Shown here one piece after another: positions 9,401-15,783 of a stretch of 16,979 nt of DNA. Positions within the stretch are counted from its first letter, which is position 1. Every line of letters starts with the position of its first letter. The notes under the pieces were generated by a model, which was not told the origin of the DNA, did no database searches, and saw only the letters and a program-made list of their open reading frames with translations. The DNA is taken from the NCBI GenBank assembly GCA_035499715.1, contig DATJYF010000173.1:1-16979 (forward strand), read 5' to 3'. The position numbers and the translations under genes were made by a program. This stretch comes from DASRHD01 sp035499715 (GTDB taxonomy: Bacteria > Verrucomicrobiota > Verrucomicrobiia > Opitutales > Opitutaceae).

Positions 9401-10709
9401 CCTGACACAAACCGCCGCCGGTATCTCCGGATCGGTCTTTGTGGACAGCAATGGCAATGGAACGAAGGACAGCGGCGAACCGAGTTATGCCGGCTTAATG
9501 GCCTACCTTGATTCGAATAATAATGCCGTTCGCGATGCCGGCGAGCCGTTGGCCATGACGGATGCAAACGGCGGCTACAGTTTCACCAACCTTGCGCCCG
9601 GCACTTACACGGTGCGTCTGATTGCGCCGCCTGACTGGTCGGTCACGGGCAGCGACCATCATGTGTTCACCCTGGCGAGCGGCGACGGATTGCAAACAAA
9701 TGCAAATTTTGGAATCCAGCTGCCGGCTCCAACTTTCAGCGCCAAAGGGGGAAGCTATGAATTGCCGCAGACGATTGCAATTACGTCGGCCGCCAGCGGT
9801 ACAATCATCCGCTACACGACCGATGGAAGTACCCCTTCCGAAACCAACGGTATCATTTATTCTGGCCCGGTGACGATCAGCAGCACAACGACGCTCAAGG
9901 CCATTGCTTATGCGAGCGGCTTCGGCGACAGTCCGGTGACAACCGCGGTTTATAACCTTATTCCCGGCTGGGCGGTGCGCGATTTCGATGGCAACGGCAG
10001 CGCCGACATCCTTTGGCAGAATGCCGGCCAGTTTGGCATCTGGACCATGAGTGGCATTACGCCCATCAGTTTCGTTAAGCTCGGCGGCGAACCGTCGACC
10101 ATGACCATCTTGGCGGTGGGCGACTTCAACCATGATGGCAGTCCCGATATTCTGTGGCGCAATACGAGTAACAATGAAATTGGGATCATGTTAATGAACG
10201 GAACGACCGTCAGCGGCTACGACGTCATCGGAAAGGCTGACTCCTCTTGGACGGTGGCGGGACTCGGCGATTTTAACAATAACGGACAGACCGATATCCT
10301 CTGGGAACATAATACGTCGAATTATGAAATCGACCTCTGGAGCATGAACGGCACCTCCGTGACCAGCGTCACCCAAATCGGCACTGTTCCGTCGCCCTGG
10401 ACAATTGTTGGCGTGGGCGACTTTAACAACGATGGCAAGCCCGACCTGCTTTGGTACTATCCTCCGACCGGTCAGCTGGCGGTCATGTTAATGAACGGAA
10501 CCGCCGCCATCGGATCTCAAAATCTACTCGTGCTTCCTTCGGGATGGACGGTGAGCGGAGTGGCCGACTTCAACGGTGACGGCTCGCCCGATTTGTTGGT
10601 GAGCGATGCCGCCACCGGCGGCATTGGCATCTGGCTGATGAACGGAATGACTCCCGGCCAAGTGGTGTCCCTCGGTACTGTCCCGGCTCCCTGGCAGCCG
10701 ATTGATTGA
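6477..10709 (+). CDS. Large secreted multidomain protein (LamG-like, toroid-like, SdrD-B, chitobiase-C, FG-GAP repeats)
   Basis: A 1410-aa exported protein of unknown function. A signal peptide covers residues 1-27 with an AxA site (ANA then DVA). Residues about 150-315 look like a LamG/concanavalin-type beta-sandwich (GGTVFLVVRPHD, WYFIAASWREGKMSLY). Residues about 330-790 are rich in helices with repeated GD-containing turns (NYYMLTGDMTVRNYI, NMYRLSGDADYL, DAYEASGDKGFL), as in alpha/alpha-toroid glycosidases and polysaccharide lyases; this is a guess from pattern only. Two SdrD-B-like domains (about 879-975 and 982-1080) carry DxDGNG/DSNGNG calcium-type loops. A chitobiase-C-like domain follows (about 1083-1161, IIRYTTDGSTPSE). 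Five FG-GAP-like repeats end the protein (DFDGNGSADILW, DFNHDGSPDILW, DFNNNGQTDILW, DFNNDGKPDLLW, DFNGDGSPDLLV). No sorting motif is seen at the end. The 5' half is much AT-richer than its neighbours. It likely acts on or binds a glycan outside the cell, with no evident link to urea. Confidence 0.9.
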   Translation: MFHRSNLIFYSLISCLALILFRNDANADVAAEWWLGIYGYGTSTLHRVRSATPMPSTQSVQIGNTTFNSSNTNLTGWGIDTYLYTYVPAHDTTPGANTTALYSGYIVCPGGQSAAGVRTDGANSGYADYMGFSGFGSGTYTNGPDVGKCVGGTVFLVVRPHDATWNSTTEQLFGCGSGTETSTGSGWIELYQNNGVLSLKIGCQSAASSLSLPSISWDTNSWYFIAASWREGKMSLYCRAMNSTDGQASPAALTAEGTSSATGETSPGSEPLIFGARADSNDPGSSFGSADADIAYCRVDNVYSDPVDIDLDCQLMMGPDSNGIYLDRFTRGDGTVETYYAAGSTYLTQAFTRMNSSTFDGWPYEASPNKLGDVRGWLDNYLPPLLKNLDDNAANSMMHRFAQAFFYQMDPGTGLVPSTNTSPPFQTSSLIVKVEDLLNWFPNDANLADWAQQLAAATQYYFDYSNAGTPLGLFNDIGTATGVSFDTQPSVTRADWIAYMAEGMAAIGNRTNNPDLISFGAQKIDFEYNHKSSEYPLLNQSYTTTDFYDAPNGTENDLSDTDTLYAVRSMFNYYMLTGDMTVRNYILDISNRWYTYDWMPDYNQFVRKMNLTSGSWDSAFNGKMYGDGDWNTLYFLTNMYRLSGDADYLTRFKAAYDEFIAHSPASYTDFRIDNSDPNSPKEVPVPLPLPSGALAGLAPDSLIQDVGDNINVTQNNLNGSTYSQTSFLDALLDAYEASGDKGFLTRAQQLADATFSAIDQINEYYPSQYAPSHADAALIRSGSCQGGDTFLRLANDLTPIRRLEVNFGAIGGRVVVSNSSGTILDQTLSNPASQSAVIYLPQGNYNVQLSMGNASTTVSVALNGYARVDWSVLQNNAQIYGRVFNDADGNGFFNASESGLSGWTVYLDSNNNGQLDAGEPSTLTDANGNYSFAGLMDGTYTVRFASQNGWRCTYGSTGQSATVADGARVVGCDFGLTQTAAGISGSVFVDSNGNGTKDSGEPSYAGLMAYLDSNNNAVRDAGEPLAMTDANGGYSFTNLAPGTYTVRLIAPPDWSVTGSDHHVFTLASGDGLQTNANFGIQLPAPTFSAKGGSYELPQTIAITSAASGTIIRYTTDGSTPSETNGIIYSGPVTISSTTTLKAIAYASGFGDSPVTTAVYNLIPGWAVRDFDGNGSADILWQNAGQFGIWTMSGITPISFVKLGGEPSTMTILAVGDFNHDGSPDILWRNTSNNEIGIMLMNGTTVSGYDVIGKADSSWTVAGLGDFNNNGQTDILWEHNTSNYEIDLWSMNGTSVTSVTQIGTVPSPWTIVGVGDFNNDGKPDLLWYYPPTGQLAVMLMNGTAAIGSQNLLVLPSGWTVSGVADFNGDGSPDLLVSDAATGGIGIWLMNGMTPGQVVSLGTVPAPWQPID

Positions 10710-10734
10710 TCGGTTGGCTAATCTGTTCCGAATG

Positions 10735-10776
10735 CCGCCACCGCACGCCGCATCTATTGCGTTGGGGTGGCGGTTT
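10735..10776 (+). terminator. Possible intrinsic terminator after the exoprotein gene
   Basis: ccgccacc (10735-10742) pairs perfectly with ggtggcgg (10766-10773), followed by ttt. A smaller cgca/tgcg pair can form inside the 23-base loop. The T-run is short and the loop long, so it is a weak call. The right half overlaps the last codons of the convergent TPR-like gene. Confidence 0.3.
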
Positions 10777-12013
10777 CCTGGGTCGCGTCTTGGTCGCGCA
10801 GCTCGGCGTCCTTCATCAAGAACATGAACGGCGAAATCTTGTAGCCCGAGAGCACGCCGACCGCCAGGACCGGCGCGCCCAGCGCCGCGGGTGACATGAA
10901 CGGTTCCTTCAGCGTGATCTCGAGGTCGGCCTTGTTGGCCTTCTGGTTGTCCTCCGTGATCGCCGCGTGAATGACATCCTCGTCCACCGAGACGATCTTC
11001 GCGGGAATCGCCAGCTTGGCCGCGCCGTTTTTCTGCTTCGCCTGGATGGTGTCCCAGACTTTTTTCGCCGCGGCTTCGTTGGCCGGCGAGGCGTCGCGAT
11101 AGGAGAGCACGTATTCCCAGTCGGAAAACGAAAGCGAGGCGACGTCGTTTTCGATCACCGCCTTCACCGCCAGCTCGGCCGGCGTGGGCGCGCGTTTGAT
11201 GCCGGCGGCAAATCCGTCCGGCGGCGCGGTCTGGTTCGCCACGGCGGCCACGAGTTCGTCCCAGCCGTCTTCGCTGCCGTGATAGCGGCGGTATTTGGCC
11301 TTGCCATAATCCGCAATGGATTTCTGCACCATCCCGTTTTTCTGCGCGCCGGCCAGGGCGATGGCTTTGGCCAGGTACCAGAAGCCGTCCGCCTGGACGG
11401 GACTGGCCTGCAAATCGGCGACCGCGAGCTGATACACGTCCTGCAGGTTCGCCGGGTCGGCCTGCACCGATTTCAAATAATAACCGCGCGCGACGGCGTA
11501 TTCCTTCTTCTGCAGGGCCGCAAACCCCGCCGCGCCGTTGAAAATTTCCGCCATCTGGTCGCGCAATTTTCCGAAATCCGCCGCCGCCATGCCCTCGGGC
11601 ACCGTCCAGGCATCCAGCGCTTTCAGGCCGCGCTCGGCATGGTCGTCCATCCCGGTCAGGGCGGTTTTGTCGCCGTTGGCGGCGCGCGCCCGATCGAGCG
11701 CCGTAACGATGGCCAGCGCGCGGACGTTGCCCGGCTCGAGCTTGAGAATCTCGCCGGCCATTTCCTCCACTTTGGGCTGATCGCCGGTCTGTTGATACGC
11801 CGCCATGGCCTGCTCGCGGGCGTCGATCCGCACCACGCTGTCCGGATATTTTTCGATAAATGCGGCCATGGCCGCGGCCTTCTGTGCCGGTTCCTGCGTG
11901 TTGAGGGCCGTGATGTAAGCGTTGTACTCAGCGGAGTCATGGATAACCTTCTGGTCCGCCCGTGCAGCGACCATCAATGCGGCTGCCAAAAGTCCGCCGA
12001 TGAATAGCTTCAT
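10754..12013 (-). CDS. Secreted TPR-like protein of unknown function
   Basis: A 419-aa protein starting at the ATG at 12013 (MKLFIGGLLAAALMVAARA). The first 19 residues are a signal peptide with an ARA site before DQK, so it is probably periplasmic. An AAGG sits 6 bases before the start. The longer open frame to the right overlaps ureD out of frame and is not real. The body is Ala-rich and helical with TPR-like units, for example residues around 150-200 (AALQKKEYAVARGYYLKS then ADPANLQDVYQLAVADLQ) and an earlier block with GEILKLEPGNVRALAIV. The C-terminal about 70 residues look like a beta-rich cap (KIVSVDEDVIHAAITEDN, then LEITLKEPFMSP). I do not recognise a named family. It begins 47 bases after ureD on the same strand, so it may be read from the accessory operon. 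It faces the large exoprotein gene tail to tail. A role in urease maturation is not supported, since maturation is cytoplasmic. Confidence 0.85.
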   Translation of the reverse strand: MKLFIGGLLAAALMVAARADQKVIHDSAEYNAYITALNTQEPAQKAAAMAAFIEKYPDSVVRIDAREQAMAAYQQTGDQPKVEEMAGEILKLEPGNVRALAIVTALDRARAANGDKTALTGMDDHAERGLKALDAWTVPEGMAAADFGKLRDQMAEIFNGAAGFAALQKKEYAVARGYYLKSVQADPANLQDVYQLAVADLQASPVQADGFWYLAKAIALAGAQKNGMVQKSIADYGKAKYRRYHGSEDGWDELVAAVANQTAPPDGFAAGIKRAPTPAELAVKAVIENDVASLSFSDWEYVLSYRDASPANEAAAKKVWDTIQAKQKNGAAKLAIPAKIVSVDEDVIHAAITEDNQKANKADLEITLKEPFMSPAALGAPVLAVGVLSGYKISPFMFLMKDAELRDQDATQETATPTQ

Positions 12014-12060
12014 CGCGTGCCTTGCTAAGGGAAACTGGTGGATGATGCAATCCGGACTTA

Positions 12061-12926
12061 TCAGAGTTTTCGCAGGTCGCCTTGGAGGGCCGGCAGCTTG
12101 CCCGCCAGGGTCCGGCGCAACTCTCCCAGCATGTCGCGCAGCGCCTGCCCGCCCGGCGCCACCACGCGCACGATCCAGCCGCCGCGCCGCAGGCGCGTGA
12201 CCCCGAGCCAGCGACCGCCGCCATGCAGCTCCTTCACGCGCGCCCAAATCGGATCGTCGGGCGCAAGCCGCGGCGAAACGATCACCGCCGTGCCGAACCA
12301 CGCCTCGCGCGCGCCGTAAAACGCCGCGGTCCGCGCCAAGTCCGCGCCCGAGCCATCGAGCCGCTCCCGCAGGATGGGTTCGCCGTCGAGCACGACGTCG
12401 AGCTGGATCCGCAGCCGCCGCCAGGCCCAGGCTTCGCCGCGCCCAACCCGCCCCGGCGCCAGCGTGTCGATGAAAAAAAACTCGGCGCCGACGGCGAGCT
12501 CGAGGCGGGTGGTTTGCGTGTAATCGCAGTCGCGATGCGGACAAAGCGGCTCGGGCGCGTATTCCAGCCAGCCGCCGGCGGCGACGGAAAAAAATTGCCG
12601 GCATTCGGCCGCGCCGCTGCGCATCATGAAGGCCCGCGTCGCCGCCGGAGTCGTGACCAGCAGCGCCGCGCCGTCCGCCACCCGCACGGCGAGTTCCAGG
12701 CGGTCGCCGGCGAGGATTCCGGCCGTGGCGTTGACGATCTGCACCTGCAGCACCCCGCCGTCCCAATAGGGCTTGCTGAGGTGAAACGGCGCGCGAAACG
12801 ACTGGTGCGCCAAAATGGTGCGCCCGTCCTCACGGAGCGCGGCCTCGAGATGGAGGTGGCCGGCGAGGGCGGGCGTCGCGACGGCGGCGGCCGCCTTCGC
12901 CGGGGCGCGTTTTTGCCGGAGCGCGG

Positions 12927-12930
<4 letters not shown>
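12061..12930 (-). CDS. ureD: Urease accessory protein UreD
   Basis: UreD (UreH in some species) binds apo-urease and, with UreF and UreG, forms the complex through which nickel is delivered. 289 aa from a GTG start at 12930. This GTG overlaps the ureG TGA as GTGA, the best start because it gives translational coupling and a normal family length; the upstream in-frame ATG at 13014 lies well inside ureG. Conserved blocks: the REDGRTILAHQSFRAPFHLS segment ending in KPYWDGG, VNATAGILAGDRLEL, the LLVTTPAATRAF block with the MRSG after it, and LEYAPEPLCPHRDCDYTQ. The N-terminal about 20 residues before AGHLHLE are basic and Ala-rich and may be a non-conserved extension. Accessory order here is E-F-G-D, so ureD is last instead of first as in many enterobacterial clusters. 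Confidence 0.94.
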
Positions 12931-13547
<617 letters not shown>

Positions 13548-13555
13548 GGGATTTA

Positions 13556-13634
13556 TTTTGAACCACGGAGACACGGAGCGCACAGAGAAAAAACTTTATG
13601 ATCAATCTCTGTGTCCTCCGTGCCGCCGTGGTTA
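13556..13634. repeat. Dispersed inverted-repeat element, copy 2 (ureF-ureG spacer), strong hairpin
   Basis: The left arm aaccacggagacacggag continues as cgcacagagaa (to about 13589). The right arm (13605-13634) is its near-exact reverse complement, about 25 of 30 positions, around a loop of about 16 AT-rich bases. The 23 bases 13556-13578 are identical to 3663-3685. Within each arm the motif repeats with an 8-9 base period (cacggaga, cacggagc, cacagaga). In RNA it would form a long hairpin in the ureF-ureG message. Confidence 0.8.
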
Positions 13635-13641
13635 GGAAATT

Positions 13642-14361
13642 TCATGAGATGAACAATCGAAAGTCTGCCGACTCGTGGCGGGCCGCCGCGATATCCCACC
13701 AAGGATTGAACGCGCCGATGTCGGCGGGCGCGACGGCCAGCGCCTCGGTGACGAGTGCCGGCGTCTGCCCCAGCGCCTCGGCGAGAAGCGTCTGGCCGGC
13801 ATTCTGGCCGAAACGGAGCAATTTCACGGCGGCGGCGATGAACCCGGCGGCGGTGGAATAGATGATCGACGCCAGCACGGCCTCGCGCGGCGCGCCAAGT
13901 CCACGGCCTTCGATCGCGGCCGCCACGCACGACGGACGCGGCCAGCCCTCGGCGAGCGCGCGGCGGTTGAATTCTGTTGCGATTCCACCCTGCAGCAGTG
14001 CGGCAAGTTCGAGCCGCTGGCGGCCGATCGCCTCGGATGCCTCGCGCGGTTCGCGCGCGCCGCGCAATGCGCTGCCCAGAAAACACAATTCGCGCAATCG
14101 CGTCCAATCCGCCGGCTCGCCCGCGGCCGCCCAGGCCTGCGCCGCCACCGGCAAGTCCGTGCGCGCAAGCTGCGGCAGCACCTGCTCGAGCAAAAACGTC
14201 CGCAGCGTCGCACGGTCGCGCACCACGCCCTCCTGCGCGAGGCCCTCGAGCCCGAAGGAATGCGCATACGCGCCGGTCGGATAAAACGAATCCGACAACT
14301 GCAGCACGCCGGCCAGCCAGCGCGCCGCGTCAGTGGCGGTGGCCGTGCGCGTGGTCGTCAT
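13642..14361 (-). CDS. ureF: Urease accessory protein UreF
   Basis: UreF bridges UreD and UreG in the urease activation complex and is thought to control the GTPase step. 239 aa from the ATG at 14361. The conserved N-terminal block LQLSDSFYPTGAYAHSFGLE starts about 19 residues in, followed by VLPQLARTDLPVAAQAW. The C-terminal part has a GAFNPWWDIAAARHE segment, and the end ARHESADFRLFIS fits the family's final helix. The first 11 residues (MTTTRTATATD) are Thr/Arg-rich only because they are read from the same DNA as the His tail of UreE: the genes overlap by 32 bases. No Shine-Dalgarno site is visible, so coupling to ureE translation is likely. The open frame reaches further upstream, but only inside ureE. 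Confidence 0.94.
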   Translation of the reverse strand: MTTTRTATATDAARWLAGVLQLSDSFYPTGAYAHSFGLEGLAQEGVVRDRATLRTFLLEQVLPQLARTDLPVAAQAWAAAGEPADWTRLRELCFLGSALRGAREPREASEAIGRQRLELAALLQGGIATEFNRRALAEGWPRPSCVAAAIEGRGLGAPREAVLASIIYSTAAGFIAAAVKLLRFGQNAGQTLLAEALGQTPALVTEALAVAPADIGAFNPWWDIAAARHESADFRLFIS

Positions 14362-14827
14362 GATGATGATGAGGGTCGTGGCCGTGCGAATGTCCGTGGC
14401 CGCCCAGGCTGCCGGCAAAACGATGCGGCTGGAAGACCGCGGTGATGGCATGATAATGAATGCCGAGCCGGTCCAGCGCCTGGCGCAGGCCGGGATCGTC
14501 CGGCGCGAGCAACCGCGTCGCCTGCGCCTCGATGGCAAAGTGCAGATTGCCCACGGCCCAGCCGATGGCCGCCGCGGCGTCTGGCGTCACATCGAGCGGA
14601 ATTTCCAGCACCGGCTCAGGCAGCTGCCGGATGACATAGCGCGCGCGCGCGCCGGCCCAGACGACGTCGCCGTGCCGCAGCGGCGCCTCGAGCTCGAAGC
14701 CGAATTCCACGCCGTCGTCGGCCGCCGCGCGCCAGCGGCGTTTGGCGAGCTTCTGCCGGTCCGCACGAACCGCAATCTCCGGCAGGGCGGAGCCGGAGGA
14801 CAACAATGGGGCGCGGACCAGATGCAT
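14330..14827 (-). CDS. ureE: Urease accessory nickel metallochaperone UreE
   Basis: UreE carries nickel to the UreDFG-urease complex. 165 aa from the ATG at 14827 (MHLVRAPLL). An in-frame ATG at 14866 would add 13 residues and cannot be excluded, since neither start has a clear ribosome binding site. The N-terminal half fits the UreE peptide-binding fold (KRRWRAAADDGVEFGFELEA, then LRHGDVVW). The C-terminal half has AVGNLHFAIEAQ with the conserved His of the metal-binding domain, then LGIHYHAITAVFQPH. The tail after a Gly-Gly has 12 His in 22 residues, a classic nickel-binding extension. The gene starts 92 bases after the sugar permease stop. That spacer (14828-14919) holds a run of seven T (read on the - strand) near 14870-14876 but no convincing stem before it, and no promoter I can define. 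Confidence 0.95.
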   Translation of the reverse strand: MHLVRAPLLSSGSALPEIAVRADRQKLAKRRWRAAADDGVEFGFELEAPLRHGDVVWAGARARYVIRQLPEPVLEIPLDVTPDAAAAIGWAVGNLHFAIEAQATRLLAPDDPGLRQALDRLGIHYHAITAVFQPHRFAGSLGGHGHSHGHDPHHHHDDHAHGHRH

Positions 14828-14919
14828 GGGGAGGATTGAAACGCCCGCGGCATGGACCGCGAGCATGGAAAAAAAGCAGGTTGCATTCCAGCCGACGGCA
14901 CGGCGCGACCTAAGGGTGG

Positions 14920-15783
14920 CTAGCCTTTCAGCGCGCCGGCGGTCACGCCTTTGACGATGTGCCGCTGCAGCAACAGGTAAATGGCAAGGATGGGAACGGT
15001 GACCATGACGAGGCCGGCGAAAAGTTCGCCATAGTCGGTGTGATACTGCGAGGAGATGGCGAGGTTGGCCAGGCCGAGCGGCAGGGTGCGCACTTCCGCG
15101 CCAGTTGCGCCCGAGGTGAGCATGAAGGCGAAGAAATATTCCTTCCACACACCGATGAACTGGAAGATCGCCACCGTCACGAGCCCCGGCCGGGCCAGCG
15201 GCAGCAGCACGCGCCGGAAGGCGGAGAATTCGCCGCAGCCGTCGACCAGCGCGGCCTCGTAAAGCGCGCGCGGCAGGGTCTTGAAAAATCCGGCGAGGAT
15301 GAAGACGGCGAAGGGCAGGCCGTTGGCGGTGTAGACGAGGATGAGGCCGGCCCGCGAATTGAGCAGGCCGAGCGCGCGCATTTCGAAAAACAGCGGCACG
15401 ACGCTGAGCTGCGCCGGGATCATCAGGCCGGCGAGAAACAGCCAGAAGACGGCGCGGCAGCCGGGCAGCCGGAAACGCGCCAGCGCAAAGCCGGCCAGCG
15501 CGCCGAGCAGCGTGATCAGCGTCACGGAGACGCCGGTCACGAGCACGCTGTTGAAAAAATAATCGCCGAAGCGCGCCTCGCGCCAGGCCCGCGCGTAGTT
15601 GTCGAACCGCAGCGCGGCCGGCGCCGGCAGCGCGAAGGCGTCGCGGAAGATCGCCTCGTCGGGCTTGAGCGACGAATAGGCCAGCCAGAGCATGGGATAG
15701 ACGACCCACAACGTGTAGCCGAGCAGCGCGGCGAAGATCAGCCCGCGGCCGATGGTGAAACGCGCTGGCGCAGACCGGTTCAT
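14920..15783 (-). CDS. Carbohydrate ABC transporter permease, MalG-like (CUT1)
   Basis: Inner-membrane permease of a sugar ABC importer, 287 aa, the normal MalG-type size with about six membrane helices beginning at residues 15-37. The EAA loop that docks on the ATPase is EAALVDGCGEFSAFRRVLLP. Other family features: YPMLWLAYSSLKPDEAIF after helix 1, and the C-terminal end RHIVKGVTAGALKG, which is close to the family's QRYFVxGLTAGAVKG. The ATG overlaps the stop of the partner permease as ATGA, so the pair is translationally coupled. The substrate cannot be told from the sequence; an oligosaccharide or glycoside is usual for the family. No ATPase gene is in the window, and CUT1 systems often share one encoded elsewhere. 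Confidence 0.94.
   Translation of the reverse strand: MNRSAPARFTIGRGLIFAALLGYTLWVVYPMLWLAYSSLKPDEAIFRDAFALPAPAALRFDNYARAWREARFGDYFFNSVLVTGVSVTLITLLGALAGFALARFRLPGCRAVFWLFLAGLMIPAQLSVVPLFFEMRALGLLNSRAGLILVYTANGLPFAVFILAGFFKTLPRALYEAALVDGCGEFSAFRRVLLPLARPGLVTVAIFQFIGVWKEYFFAFMLTSGATGAEVRTLPLGLANLAISSQYHTDYGELFAGLVMVTVPILAIYLLLQRHIVKGVTAGALKG

Noticed and set aside
10186..10501. 19-base direct repeat (10186-10204 and 10483-10501) as a recombination or mobile-element site
   Set aside because: Both copies encode the MLMNGT segment at the same place in neighbouring FG-GAP-like repeats, so it reflects repeat duplication within the protein.
13548..13583. Upstream in-frame ATG of ureG at 13583
   Set aside because: It lies inside the dispersed hairpin repeat and adds 12 non-conserved residues; MSRPPRIGIGGP from 13547 is the family start.
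14638..14654. Alternating GC run in ureE and another at the right edge (16969-16979) as Z-DNA or simple repeats
   Set aside because: Both are within coding frames rich in Ala/Arg codons in a high-GC genome; no special meaning is needed.
14870..14876. T-run on the - strand between the MalG-like gene and ureE as terminator
   Set aside because: No stable stem directly precedes it; only a 4-base gccg/cggc pair further away.
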